A stretch of 64,000 nt of DNA, taken from Chitinophaga sancti (GTDB lineage: Bacteria; Bacteroidota; Bacteroidia; Chitinophagales; Chitinophagaceae). Both the position numbers and the translations under genes were made by a program. This document shows, piece after piece, positions 26,634-37,061 of the stretch. A model generated the notes under the pieces. The model was given only the letters and a program-made list of their open reading frames with translations. It made no database searches and was not told the origin of the DNA. The first letter of the stretch is position 1. Each line of letters begins with the position of its first letter. Location: contig NZ_CP139972.1 in assembly GCF_034424315.1 (NCBI RefSeq), positions 7,696,501 to 7,760,500 on the forward strand, read 5' to 3'.

Positions 26634-27854
26634 TTATTCCTTTATACCAGGAATGAAAATTTCTCCTGTATTCTTGTCCATATAACCTTTCTGGCCGTTA
26701 GGCATCTCTATCAGCAGCGCATTCCTGTCGCGATCTTCATCCAGGATCGCTTTCAGCACCGGCTTTTTCAGTTCTTTCATGTCAGCAGCAACCACCACGC
26801 CTTTCTTGTCTCCCATATAAGTTTCAATGAAGGCATAACGACCCACCATATCTTCCCTGAAATGAACATCATCAAAAACAAATGGTAACAGTACCTTGCC
26901 TCGCATATCGATCACCCCTGTTTTACCATCTTTTACTGCTTTGATTTTGGTAGGGAAACGATTATCATTTGGATAATAAGAAAGGTATTCCAGGTCGGTA
27001 TATCCATTCAGATCCGTACTATCCAGTCCTTTGTAATTGTTGGTTTCCCGGTTCTCAAGCACAACTCGCCATTTGCCACTGCCAAGTTTATAGATATACA
27101 TATCTTTTGCTCTCTTATTCAGCACTTCGCTTTCTGCCGGAATAGCGGAAGTTGGTTTATCCTGTACATTGCCCGGAGAGGCGTTGTGGAAACCGGCATC
27201 ATAGTAAAACACTTTATCATCGCCTTTTTTTGCCGCTACATACACGGTATTGCCTGAGTACACCTCTTCAATATCATCGTATTCCGGTTTCAGAATTTCC
27301 CTGCCGCTGGTTACGTCTACCACACCATAGGTATCACCTAAAGTGACGAGCGCGTATTGATCCAGCGCTGCATCATTGAAGCCGGTAACCTGGTTGAACT
27401 TACCACCCTGCATTTTGCCCGTCTGTGCGTCAAAGATGCCCATTTTGCCATCTTTATTCACGAAGTAATAACTACCCTTGGGATAGCTGGATCTTTCCGG
27501 CAAAATGTCTGTAAACAGGCCGCCTATTGGTTTGTCATTGCGGATATCTATGATCTGGTAGCCTTTGATATTTCTTGCAATAGCGGTAAAGTCCTGAAAA
27601 GCATTGGTGATATTCGTATAAGATGGGTTTACCAAAACAGCACCACTGGTGTTGATCAGGCCCACTCTCTTATTACTTTCTACCCGGGCGAAACCGTTTC
27701 TGAATACATCAATGGTATCAAATTGTGGCTTCAGCAGTACACTTTTGTTCTTATCAGTCAGGCCCCATTTGCCTTTTTCGGTATAGGGATAAGGCCCCTG
27801 CGCCTTGCACCAGATGCTTAACAACAGCACCGGTAAGAAATATGCGGTTTTCAT
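26634..27854 (-). CDS. Secreted WG-repeat protein
   Basis: The 406-residue protein starts MKTAYFLPVLLLSIWCKAQ, a signal peptide; the ATG 20 codons upstream would add a non-signal leader, so 27854 was chosen. WG-type repeats are visible: KGKWGLTDKNKSVLLKPQFD, NKRVGLINTSGAVLVNPSYT, KDGKMGIFDAQTGKMQGGKF, DTYGVVDVTSGREILKPEYD and DGKTGVIDMRGKVLLPFVFD. WG repeats are thought to form binding surfaces; no enzymatic role is known. The glucokinase gene upstream on the same strand ends 53 bases before this start. Confidence 0.8.
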   Translation of the reverse strand: MKTAYFLPVLLLSIWCKAQGPYPYTEKGKWGLTDKNKSVLLKPQFDTIDVFRNGFARVESNKRVGLINTSGAVLVNPSYTNITNAFQDFTAIARNIKGYQIIDIRNDKPIGGLFTDILPERSSYPKGSYYFVNKDGKMGIFDAQTGKMQGGKFNQVTGFNDAALDQYALVTLGDTYGVVDVTSGREILKPEYDDIEEVYSGNTVYVAAKKGDDKVFYYDAGFHNASPGNVQDKPTSAIPAESEVLNKRAKDMYIYKLGSGKWRVVLENRETNNYKGLDSTDLNGYTDLEYLSYYPNDNRFPTKIKAVKDGKTGVIDMRGKVLLPFVFDDVHFREDMVGRYAFIETYMGDKKGVVVAADMKELKKPVLKAILDEDRDRNALLIEMPNGQKGYMDKNTGEIFIPGIKE

Positions 27855-27907
27855 AGGTATGTGATTGATTGTGTTGGAGTAAAAATAGGGAAAAATTGTA
27901 ATATAAC

Positions 27908-28930
27908 TCAGCACTTATTGATAGCATACCAGGCGGCCCCCGTTAAAGCCGTCTTTTCATTGAGGATAATATGTACCGGGATATCTTCCAGCAAGGGCTT
28001 CATCCGGCCCTTTTCCCGGAAGGCTTTCATGAAAGCACCGTAATCAATTTTCTTTATATTTTTTGGCACAATACCGCCCCCGATATAGATCCCACCTGTT
28101 GCCTTCATCTTTAGCGCAAGGTTGCCGGCCCCGGTAGCGAGGTAGCGGAAGAAAATGCGCATGGTTTCCACACAGATAGCGACCGTATCAGCATTTTCAC
28201 TGATTTCCGCCGCTACATCATGAACGGCCATCCGGTCCAGCAACCAGCCTGGAGCATCCATGTCTCTTTCTTCTTTCAGGAAATTAAAAATATTCACGAT
28301 GCCGGGGCCGCTGAGCACTCTTTCCCAGCTTACATGACCATATTTTCTGCGGAGGTACACCAGCAGGTCATCGTCCAGTTCTGTAATGGGAGAGAAATCG
28401 CAGTGCCCGCCTTCAGTTGCAAAGGGGAAATAATGCGTACCATCCCAGAATAAACCCGCTTCACCTAAACCAGTACCTGGTGAGAGGAGGGCGATATTGC
28501 CCTGCTGCTCCTTCCCGGTATGAAGTGGATGAATATCAATTTGTTCCAGCGTTGCCAGGCCATATGCATTTGCTTCCAGGTCATTCACTATGAAAACGGG
28601 GTGTTTTTCGAATTGAGCAGACAATTCCTCCGCATCGATTTCCCAGGGTACATTGGTGATCTTTGCCTTCCCTTCCTGAACGGGCCCGGCTACGCCAAGG
28701 CAAATACGATCCGGAAGGGCTTCGTTGCCGAGGAACTTTTTAATGATCGCATCAGGACCTTTAAAATCTTTTGTGGGGTATTTTTCTTCCTTTGTAAGGG
28801 CGAGCTTGCTGCCGTCGTATTTGTAAAGTGCCAGGTTTGATTTGGTACCGCCTATGTCAGCTGCAAGCAGGGTATGGGGTGGTTGGGTAGAAGGGCAGGA
28901 GTTGCCTGATGATATGCCAATGGGTATCAT
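27908..28930 (-). CDS. glk: Glucokinase
   Basis: The enzyme phosphorylates glucose to glucose 6-phosphate with ATP. The 340-residue protein has the phosphate-binding motif LLAADIGGTKSNLALY near residue 22, the sugar-binding region FIVNDLEANAYGL near 112, LLSPGTGLGEAG, and TEGGHCDFSP near 172, as in the bacterial Glk family (not the ROK family with its zinc motif). A 20-residue extension precedes the usual start; an internal start is not obvious. The neighbours are not sugar-uptake genes. Confidence 0.88.
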   Translation of the reverse strand: MIPIGISSGNSCPSTQPPHTLLAADIGGTKSNLALYKYDGSKLALTKEEKYPTKDFKGPDAIIKKFLGNEALPDRICLGVAGPVQEGKAKITNVPWEIDAEELSAQFEKHPVFIVNDLEANAYGLATLEQIDIHPLHTGKEQQGNIALLSPGTGLGEAGLFWDGTHYFPFATEGGHCDFSPITELDDDLLVYLRRKYGHVSWERVLSGPGIVNIFNFLKEERDMDAPGWLLDRMAVHDVAAEISENADTVAICVETMRIFFRYLATGAGNLALKMKATGGIYIGGGIVPKNIKKIDYGAFMKAFREKGRMKPLLEDIPVHIILNEKTALTGAAWYAINKC

Positions 28931-28996
28931 TCGTTTTTCTTTTTTTTACATAATTAAGTTAGTTTATTTTCATGGGATAGCAAACCACTACCGCTT

Positions 28997-29608
28997 ATGA
29001 ACAATATCAAATTGAGCATTGCTTTGTTACTTGTTGCTTTTAGCCCTGCCATTGCACAACAAAAGAGTAAGCTGGTTCCGGAAAACAGAACTATTTCTGC
29101 ATTAAAAGAAAAGGCTGGTGTACACCTTTCTGCGGCCGAAGGATCAGGTATTGCCTGGGTAAAAGATGTCACATTTACAAATGGAACCATTGAAATAGAT
29201 CTGAGAGGGAAAAATGTAAAACAAGGTTCTTTTATTGGTGTCGCTTTTCATGGTATATCAAAGGATGATTGTGAAGCCGTTTACTTCCGTCCTTTTAATT
29301 TTGTAGCTACAGATAGCCTGGCCAGTATGCACATGGTGCAATATGTGCAGGATACATTATATGGATGGGAGCGATTGAGGGATGAGCACCCCGGTGTGTA
29401 TGAAAATAAACTGGCAACCCCTCCTGACCCTAATAACTGGTTTCATGTGAAGGTGGTGGTAGAAGGTACATCTATCAAAGCTTATGTGAATAACACCCTT
29501 TGTCTCTCCGTCACCTCATTGAATAAAAAGAATACCGGTAAGCTTGGCCTCTGGGTCGGCAATGGCTCCGACGGTGATTTCGCCAACTTAAAAATCAAAC
29601 ATAATTAA
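28997..29608 (+). CDS. Secreted LamG/concanavalin-like single-domain protein
   Basis: The 203-residue protein has a signal peptide (ending FSPAIAQ) followed by one jelly-roll domain: FTNGTIEIDLRGKNVKQGSF, then GVAFHG, FYVRPF-like AVYFRPFNF, and the closing KLGLWVGNGSDGDFANLKIK. This resembles the laminin-G/DUF1080 type of glycan-binding or sugar hydrolase fold. No catalytic residues are clear. It is transcribed divergently from glucokinase across 66 bases and ends at a strong hairpin. Confidence 0.65.
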   Translation: MNNIKLSIALLLVAFSPAIAQQKSKLVPENRTISALKEKAGVHLSAAEGSGIAWVKDVTFTNGTIEIDLRGKNVKQGSFIGVAFHGISKDDCEAVYFRPFNFVATDSLASMHMVQYVQDTLYGWERLRDEHPGVYENKLATPPDPNNWFHVKVVVEGTSIKAYVNNTLCLSVTSLNKKNTGKLGLWVGNGSDGDFANLKIKHN

Positions 29609-29640
29609 ATTTTGTCAGCCGGCCGCAGGCCACGCATGCG

Positions 29641-29681
29641 CAAGAAAGTCGCTTCTGCCAAAGGCGGAAACGACTTTCTTG
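29641..29681. terminator. Large stem-loop between convergent genes
   Basis: caagaaagtcg (29641-29651) pairs perfectly with cgactttcttg (29671-29681), and an inner stem ttctgcc/ggcggaa (one G-T pair) closes on aaa. It lies between two convergent genes, as a bidirectional terminator would, but has no long T-run. Confidence 0.6.
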
Positions 29682-29726
29682 ACAATTTAAACTTACGATT
29701 TAGAATTATTGTAACCTCTCTCTAAC

Positions 29727-30494
29727 TTAAAATATATTCGCAATCAACTGCAAAGCCCCATACTTCTTCTCCGGGTTGAACATCGCCGTCGCTGAAACAG
29801 GAATATGGTATTTAAATATCGTCAAATCCCTGTTCACCGTAATCCCTGCATTTACCACGTTCGGATGGTTCCCATAAAAACTCTTATCCCCGCTAAAAGA
29901 AAATCCTCCTCCTACAAACGCATGTACATTATACACATCATCCGCAAACAACACCTGGTCCACCTGTACATAATGTGAATACGCATTCGCCAGACTACTA
30001 TCTGCCTTGTAATACGTATCCCTGCCCAGCACAATCGTATTCCAGCTCAGTGTTAGGGGCAATTTCATCTGCTGGAATGTATAAGCAATCCCTACATCGA
30101 CAAAATGTGAAGTCGTACCCTTTTTATAATCAAACAAATCAGCATTCGGATAATCGCTGAAGTTGTTAATATCCCAGATCGCCGCACTAAACCCTTTATT
30201 CATATACTTCACATAGTAATCAAACTCCTTATAATCACCTGTAAAACTCGCACCACCCCAGAATCCTGCCTGCCAATGCCCGTTCTTTGATTTGTAATAC
30301 ATATCCACATCAGAGATCGGTGCATTAGATACCTTAAACCCACGCCACAAGTATAAATTCCTCACCTGCAAATTCAATCCAAACGGCTCATATTTTTTAG
30401 TAGTAGTAGCTGTATCCTTATCCTGCGCACTTACTTTTTGGACAAAGAATATCCCGCATGCAACCGTGAAGGTTGCAATCAATAACTTTCTCAT
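29727..30494 (-). CDS. Outer-membrane beta-barrel protein of the glycerol operon
   Basis: The 255-residue protein has a signal peptide (ending KVSAQ) and alternating amphipathic strands rich in Tyr, Trp and Phe (LQVRNLYLWRGFKV, HWQAGFWGGASFTG, KYGALQLIANIF at the C-terminus). This is a small outer-membrane barrel of the TorF/MipA-like kind. It follows glpF by eight bases and is the last gene of glpD-glpK-glpF, so a role as a channel for glycerol or a glycerol derivative is likely from context alone. No structural motif proves the substrate. Confidence 0.68.
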   Translation of the reverse strand: MRKLLIATFTVACGIFFVQKVSAQDKDTATTTKKYEPFGLNLQVRNLYLWRGFKVSNAPISDVDMYYKSKNGHWQAGFWGGASFTGDYKEFDYYVKYMNKGFSAAIWDINNFSDYPNADLFDYKKGTTSHFVDVGIAYTFQQMKLPLTLSWNTIVLGRDTYYKADSSLANAYSHYVQVDQVLFADDVYNVHAFVGGGFSFSGDKSFYGNHPNVVNAGITVNRDLTIFKYHIPVSATAMFNPEKKYGALQLIANIF

Positions 30495-30502
30495 TTCGAT
30501 TC

Positions 30503-31231
30503 TTATTTTAAATACATGAACAATAAAGCCGCCAGCGTTGCACCTACAGCAGGTCCAAGCACCGGTACCCAGGCATAACCCCAGTCTGCACCAGCTTTTG
30601 ATTGCTTAAATGGCAGGAGCGCATGTACAATCCTTGGACCCAGGTCTCTTGCCGGATTAATTGCATAACCTGTAGTACCTCCCAGTGACAGGCCAATTAC
30701 CCACACCAGGAAAGCCACTGGCAAGGCTCCCATGGAACCCATGCCGATAGATTGTGTGTCTCCTATTTTTGGATCGGTAAAGTAGAGGATCGTGATTAGC
30801 AGTACGAAAGTACCAATCACTTCACTGATGAAATTGCGGCCCGGGTTTCTCACAGCAGGCGCAGTGCAAAATGCGGCCTGTTTAGTAGGTCCGTCTGCTG
30901 TGCGGTCAAAATGGTCTTTATAAAATACCCATACCAGGAATGCGCCTGCCATGGCTCCCAGCAACTGGGCAGCCCAATATACGAGCGCTGTTGCCGTTGT
31001 GATCTTTCCTAATATCAGCATAGTCAATGTAACTGCCGGATTCAAATGCGCGCCGGTATAGGGACCTGCTACACACACACCAACAAATACGGCCAGGCCC
31101 CAGGCTGTGGTAATAACAATCCATCCGCCGCCATTTCCTTTCGTATCTTTTAATACCACATTCGCGACCACACCATTGCCCAAAAGAATGAGCAATGCGG
31201 TACCTATAAATTCTGCAATAAACGGTGTCAT
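30503..31231 (-). CDS. glpF: Glycerol uptake facilitator
   Basis: This MIP-family channel has 242 residues and six membrane helices. It has two asparagine boxes, HLNPAVTL near residue 64 and YAINPARDLGPR near 185. The Asp after the second NPA box is the mark of glycerol-conducting aquaglyceroporins rather than water channels. It lies between glpK (166 bases upstream, with a hairpin in the gap) and the outer-membrane barrel gene, and lets glycerol diffuse through the inner membrane for trapping by GlpK. Confidence 0.93.
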   Translation of the reverse strand: MTPFIAEFIGTALLILLGNGVVANVVLKDTKGNGGGWIVITTAWGLAVFVGVCVAGPYTGAHLNPAVTLTMLILGKITTATALVYWAAQLLGAMAGAFLVWVFYKDHFDRTADGPTKQAAFCTAPAVRNPGRNFISEVIGTFVLLITILYFTDPKIGDTQSIGMGSMGALPVAFLVWVIGLSLGGTTGYAINPARDLGPRIVHALLPFKQSKAGADWGYAWVPVLGPAVGATLAALLFMYLK

Positions 31232-31354
31232 AACTTGATGATTAATTTAGTGGTGCTATTTCCTCTGAAACTATTGTGCAGGTGTTTTTCATAACTGGTT
31301 ATCGTACACATTTTTTCAAAGTGGAATAGGTGAAATTTATTTAGTTTCAGTATA

Positions 31355-31386
31355 GCCTGCCCCGTAAGGTACTTACGGCGTCAGGC
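31355..31386 (-). terminator. Hairpin in the glpK-glpF gap
   Basis: An inner stem ccgtaag/cttacgg (31362-31368, 31372-31378) is nested in an outer gcctg/caggc pair. It lies 11 bases after the glpK stop. There is no T-run, so partial termination or transcript stabilisation between glpK and glpF is more likely than a full stop. Confidence 0.45.
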
Positions 31387-31397
31387 GCTCTTATTGA

Positions 31398-32903
<1,506 letters not shown>

Positions 32904-32941
32904 TCAGTTTTTAATTTGTTCCAAAGAGCGGGCGGCCGCCG

Positions 32942-33031
32942 TTACTTCCCTCTTGGGGATACTGAAATTTTGTTCCAATGAAGCAGTCAATGCTGCTGCT
33001 TTACTCCCCTCGGGGAATACGCTAAAATTGT
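32942..33031. repeat. Two imperfect direct repeats in the glpD-glpK gap
   Basis: Bases 32942-32973 and 33001-33031 are similar (ttacttccctcttggggat against ttactcccctcggggaat, then ctgaaattttgt against gctaaaattgt). Each can fold into a small CCC/GGG hairpin. They lie before glpK on its strand and could be regulator sites or mRNA stems. Confidence 0.4.
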
Positions 33032-33052
33032 ATAAGTATAACGTGGTGAGGC

Positions 33053-33076
33053 ATACGCTGAATTAATTCAGCGTAT
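33053..33076. repeat. 24-bp perfect palindrome over the glpD stop codon
   Basis: atacgctgaatt is followed directly by aattcagcgtat. The palindrome has no loop and includes the glpD stop (33063-33065). A protein-binding dyad or an mRNA end structure are both possible. Confidence 0.45.
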
Positions 33077-34625
33077 ATCCTTTTGCAAGTATTTCAAAAT
33101 CTTTGAGCTCTGCCTGTATCCAGGCGGCATCTTTATTTAATTCTCTGGCTAATAATTGTGCAACGACTGGTGCGGCAGCGATTGCTGCATGTACATCCAG
33201 GAAGAGTAAGCGAAGACGGCGTCCCAGTATATCTTCCACACGGCGGGCATACTCATTCCTGATCGCCCAGATAACCATTGCCTTGTTATAAGGAAAGTTA
33301 GGTACAAGCAGTTCTCCAAGTGAAGGATCTGCCGCAACCAATTGATTGATAGCAGTCATATCTGCGCCATAAAAACGCAGTGGATCTTTTTCATCGCTCG
33401 CCTGCACATAACCGTGAATAGGCAGGTGTTCGGTTTTACATTCCTTTGCAGGCAGCACACCTGTTTCGATAGCTTTATCTATTGTATCCTGTGCCATTCT
33501 GCGGAAAGTTGTCCACTTACCACCGGTAATAGTGATCAGGCCTGATTCAGATACAATGATTTTATGACTACGTGAGATTTCTTTTGTTTTGGCACCATCC
33601 TTACCTGGTGCAGCCAGCGGACGTAAACCAGCAAATACTGCCAGCACATCTTTACGGGTTGGTTTTTTTACCAGGTATTTGGCGGCGGTGTTGAGAATAA
33701 ACTCGATTTCCTGCTCCAGTGCATGCGGTTCCAGTTCGGGGTGATCGCGCAGGGTATCAGTAGTACCTACGATCAGTTTACCATGCCAGGGCACAGCAAA
33801 CAAAACACGGCCATCGTCCGTTTCTGGAATCATGAGTGCGTTATCGCCTGGCAGGAAGGAGTGATCCAGGGTAATGTGTACCCCCTGGCTTGGGCGAACC
33901 ATGTGGGGAGCATCGGGGCGGTCCATGTGCAGAATGTTATCTACATACACACCGGTGGCATTGATCACCACTTTACCAGTTGCTTCGTAAGTTTCGCCGG
34001 TTTCGATGTCCTTCGCTATAATCCCGTTCACTTTCTTATTGTTATCTTTCAGTAAGCCGGTAACCTTTACATAGTTCAGAACGGTCGCACCGTTTTCGAT
34101 GGCTGTCTGGGCAATGTTCAGTGCCAGGCGGCTATCGTCAAACTGGCCATCATGGTATACTACGCCACCTTTTAGCCCCTCCTGCCGGATTGTGGGCAGG
34201 GCCTCAATAGTTTTCTTTTTGCTGATATATTTAGAAGCACCCAGGCTTAATTTTCCGGCCAGCAGGTCATAAAATTTCAGGCCAATGGTATACTTCAGGT
34301 TATTGAAAAGGGAGTAATTAGGAATTACGAAAGTTTCGTTTTTGGTAAGGTGAGGCGCATTTTTCAGTAACAGGCCTCTCTCGTGGCAGGCTTCTTTTAC
34401 CAGTCCAAGGTCTCCCTGCGCCATATAGCGCACACCACCATGCACGAGTTTAGTAGCCTTGCTCGAAGTACCCTTGGAATAATCGGCCTGCTCTACCAGC
34501 AGGGTTTTATATCCCCTGGTAGCAGCATCCATCGCAATGCCCAGACCCGTTGCACCGCCGCCAATAACAATAACATCCCATGACTTAGTTGAGGATAGGT
34601 CCGATATTAACTGCATTCTGTTCAT
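33063..34625 (-). CDS. glpD: Aerobic glycerol-3-phosphate dehydrogenase
   Basis: This FAD enzyme oxidises sn-glycerol 3-phosphate to dihydroxyacetone phosphate and passes electrons to quinone at the inner membrane. The 520-residue protein has the FAD dinucleotide motif DVIVIGGGATGLGIAMDAATRG near residue 18, the GTSSKATKLVHGGVRYM block near 52, and the C-terminal ITGGKWTTFRRMAQDT near 375. It is the first gene of the glycerol operon. glpR is divergent, and the 178-base gap between them holds a candidate operator. Confidence 0.95.
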   Translation of the reverse strand: MNRMQLISDLSSTKSWDVIVIGGGATGLGIAMDAATRGYKTLLVEQADYSKGTSSKATKLVHGGVRYMAQGDLGLVKEACHERGLLLKNAPHLTKNETFVIPNYSLFNNLKYTIGLKFYDLLAGKLSLGASKYISKKKTIEALPTIRQEGLKGGVVYHDGQFDDSRLALNIAQTAIENGATVLNYVKVTGLLKDNNKKVNGIIAKDIETGETYEATGKVVINATGVYVDNILHMDRPDAPHMVRPSQGVHITLDHSFLPGDNALMIPETDDGRVLFAVPWHGKLIVGTTDTLRDHPELEPHALEQEIEFILNTAAKYLVKKPTRKDVLAVFAGLRPLAAPGKDGAKTKEISRSHKIIVSESGLITITGGKWTTFRRMAQDTIDKAIETGVLPAKECKTEHLPIHGYVQASDEKDPLRFYGADMTAINQLVAADPSLGELLVPNFPYNKAMVIWAIRNEYARRVEDILGRRLRLLFLDVHAAIAAAPVVAQLLARELNKDAAWIQAELKDFEILAKGYTLN

Positions 34626-34645
34626 AAAGTAAGGAGTTTAAACAA

Positions 34646-34690
34646 AAAGAAACTTTCTAAATGTTTCTTTTCCTTGTATAAAGATGTTTC
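34646..34690. promoter_or_regulatory. Candidate GlpR operator between glpD and glpR
   Basis: aaagaaac (34646-34653) and gtttcttt (34663-34670) form a perfect 8-bp inverted repeat with a 9-base spacer. The core atgtttc recurs at 34684-34690, 23 bases from its first copy. The site lies 20-65 bases before the glpD ATG. It is a plausible operator for the divergent DeoR-type protein, by position only. Confidence 0.4.
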
Positions 34691-34803
34691 GTTTTGTTAT
34701 TATTTCCAAATTTTTCTTCGGAATTATGTTTTTTTTAGGAAAAAAGTCAGCCTTGTATTACTTTCCAGTTACTATTTTACCAATTTAATACCAAGCCAGA
34801 GTT

Positions 34804-35574
34804 ATGAAATTCGAATCTATGGCACAGCGGCATGCCTATATCTTAGAACGCTTGCAGGCTGAAGGGAATGTAAGGGTAGCTGATCTTTTTGAGGCCCTGG
34901 ACGTATCGGCGGTGACCATCCGTAAGGATCTTAAAATGCTGGAGGACAAGAATTTATTGTTTCGTACACACGGGAATATAAGCAGGGCTAATCCTTATAC
35001 AAAAGACAGGAACGTAAACGAAAAGGAAAATATTCTCGCCGATCAGAAGATCCGCATTGGCAAGCGGGCAGCAGAAATGATAGAACCTGATGACGCCATT
35101 ATTATTGCATCGGGCACAACTGTATTGCAGGTAGCGAAAGCCATCCCGGAAGACATGCGGGTGACCGTACTCACTTCTGCCATGAATATTTCCATGTCAC
35201 TGCTGGACAAGCCTAATATTGAAATTGTGCAGCTGGGAGGAATTGTGCGTAAAACATCTACATCAGTCACCGGCACTTATGCTGAAGGGATCCTGGACCA
35301 TTTTACCTGTAGTAAATTATTCCTGGGGGTAGATGGTATCGATATGGAACAGGGCTGTACTACCTCAAATATGATGGAAGCGCTACTCAATAAAGCGATG
35401 ATCCGTACGGCCCAGAAGACCATCATTGTAACGGATTCTACTAAGTTTGGCAAGCGGGGCTTTGGAAAGATCTGTCCGCTGAGTGATATCGATCAGATTA
35501 TTACAGATGATGGAATTAGCCCGGCTATGATGCGGGATATTGAAAATATGGGGGTGGAAGTCATTATTGTTTAG
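34804..35574 (+). CDS. glpR: DeoR/GlpR-family transcription regulator
   Basis: The 256-residue protein has the DeoR N-terminal helix-turn-helix (RHAYILERLQAEGNVRVADL, then LDVSAVTIRKDLKMLEDKNL) and the C-terminal sugar-phosphate sensor domain with IIASGTTVLQVAKAIP and LFLGVDGIDMEQGCTT. GlpR proteins repress glycerol genes until glycerol 3-phosphate binds. It is divergent from glpD and ends at a clear terminator, so control of the glp operon is likely. The gene symbol rests on context. An internal ATG at 34819 is an alternative start. Confidence 0.85.
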   Translation: MKFESMAQRHAYILERLQAEGNVRVADLFEALDVSAVTIRKDLKMLEDKNLLFRTHGNISRANPYTKDRNVNEKENILADQKIRIGKRAAEMIEPDDAIIIASGTTVLQVAKAIPEDMRVTVLTSAMNISMSLLDKPNIEIVQLGGIVRKTSTSVTGTYAEGILDHFTCSKLFLGVDGIDMEQGCTTSNMMEALLNKAMIRTAQKTIIVTDSTKFGKRGFGKICPLSDIDQIITDDGISPAMMRDIENMGVEVIIV

Positions 35575-35601
35575 CGCGTGATCTACGAACTTATTTTATT
35601 G

Positions 35602-35630
35602 AAAAGGTTTCCGGTAAGGGAACCTTTTTT
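35602..35630 (+). terminator. Terminator of glpR
   Basis: aaaaggtttcc (35602-35612) pairs with gggaacctttt (35618-35628, one G-T pair) and runs into six T. It lies 27 bases after the stop. Confidence 0.85.
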
Positions 35631-35639
35631 ATTGCGGCT

Positions 35640-35884
35640 ACCTGGCAGTATGCCAGCTTAAAAAGCGCAGCATACCTATATAAAATGATGAAGGCCAACC
35701 CGGGAAGGTGGCCTTCTATTGCGTTGCTCCCCGCTCTGATTCGGGTTGCTGCTTTGTCGTAAAAAGAGGGGTTAACAAACGACGAAAGCTATATAATTGC
35801 CCAATGGTTCAGGGCAAGCTTGGTTATTATGAGGAACTATCTCGTTATCAATGAATGCTGAGGGTTTGCATAGGAGGGGGAGTT
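35640..35884. other. Gene-free gap with two small hairpins
   Basis: No convincing gene is seen. Two perfect stems are present: ctggca/tgccag (35642-35656) and gaaggcca/tggccttc (35690-35716). The second could end the FecR operon on the minus strand or be part of a decayed element. Confidence 0.4.
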
Positions 35885-37003
35885 TTACAAAATATGTATC
35901 ACTCCATCTTTTGAAATACTATAAGTCACTTCTTTGGTGTCTGTTAATTGTTGTAATAAGTGGCTAATAGGTTTGCTTTTATCCAGTATTACACCAATAA
36001 ATTTCTTACCCGCTGCAGATTTTTCCACAATGATCTTCACCTTCATATTTCTGCCTACTACTTCTGCAATCTTTTCGATAGTGACATTGTCAGGGAATAC
36101 GATGATACCATCTCTCCAGCCTAGCACTTCTTCTGCGTCAAATGTATTGACAGCTATCCGTTGTGCATCGATGGTGGCGGCTTTGCCAGGTGTGAGCAGC
36201 GCATGGCTTTCGCCTTCTGCCACCTGCACGCTACCCTGTACAAGAGAGATCTTAGCGATACCGCTATCGTACGTGTTGATGTTAAATTCTGTTCCCAATA
36301 CTTCTACCTGCCTGTTATGAGGAAGGTGTACGATAAAGGGCTGACCTGCCTTTGGGGAGACTTTTACATAAGCTTCTCCGTCTATACTGATTTCTCTTTT
36401 GGACCCGTCAAATTTCAGCGGGAAGGAGATGCGGGAGGTATTATTTAATAATACTTCTGATCCGTCATCCAGTACGACTTTATAATTGTTTTTACCCCTT
36501 GGCACGGTCAATATGCCCAGATCGTGAGTGGTACTGTTCAAAGAGCTAAAGGTGAGCGAGCCGGTTTCAGGATGAAATGCAATGCCATTTACATTGGTAG
36601 CTACATTTTTCTCCAGATTAATTTCCTGCTGGCCAATTTTCAATAAAATAGTTTCACCATCCTCCCAGGATGCCAGGCTTGCTGGCTGTTGTTTCGATGT
36701 CAATATATAATATGACAGTCCGCCAACAAGTCCAATAGAGCAGGCCGCGGCGGCAAAGGACCTTATATAGCGGTTCCGCCCGCGTCTTTTGGCTTTAAAG
36801 ATCAACTCTGCTGCTGAAGTACTGCCATCTGCATGGGCGATAATATTTTCACTTTCCATATCCTCACGAATCTCATTATACAGCGCTTGCAATTCCGGCC
36901 GGTCGATCATCAACTTGTCCAGTTGAGTTTTTTCGTCCGGTGTGATCGTCCCCAGTATGTCTGCCACGATCAATGTCTGTATGTCAATAGCTTCCAGATC
37001 CAT
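35885..37003 (-). CDS. FecR-family anti-sigma factor
   Basis: This inner-membrane regulator has about 372 residues. The cytoplasmic N-terminal part resembles an anti-sigma domain (LIVADILGTITPDEKTQLDK). One membrane helix follows (SFAAAACSIGLVGGLSYYIL, about 88-107), then a periplasmic FecR domain with LTVPRGKNNYKVVLDDGSEV and SFPLKFDGSKREISIDGEAY. A C-terminal STN-interacting-type segment ends the protein. The ATG at 37003 was preferred; one seven codons upstream exists. It should hold the sigma factor encoded just upstream until the divergent SusC with an STN domain signals ligand. Confidence 0.92.
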   Translation of the reverse strand: MDLEAIDIQTLIVADILGTITPDEKTQLDKLMIDRPELQALYNEIREDMESENIIAHADGSTSAAELIFKAKRRGRNRYIRSFAAAACSIGLVGGLSYYILTSKQQPASLASWEDGETILLKIGQQEINLEKNVATNVNGIAFHPETGSLTFSSLNSTTHDLGILTVPRGKNNYKVVLDDGSEVLLNNTSRISFPLKFDGSKREISIDGEAYVKVSPKAGQPFIVHLPHNRQVEVLGTEFNINTYDSGIAKISLVQGSVQVAEGESHALLTPGKAATIDAQRIAVNTFDAEEVLGWRDGIIVFPDNVTIEKIAEVVGRNMKVKIIVEKSAAGKKFIGVILDKSKPISHLLQQLTDTKEVTYSISKDGVIHIL

Positions 37004-37061
37004 AGTTGATATAATTATAGACAAACCTAATTTCCCAAAAGTATGAGTGGAGGAAAAAAAA

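Noticed and set aside
32931..32940. Palindrome ggcggccgcc
   Set aside because: A 10-bp GC palindrome in an intergenic region is short enough to arise by chance and has no partner site.
36161..36448. Plus-strand frame within the FecR gene
   Set aside because: Antisense to a typical FecR domain; no supporting signal.
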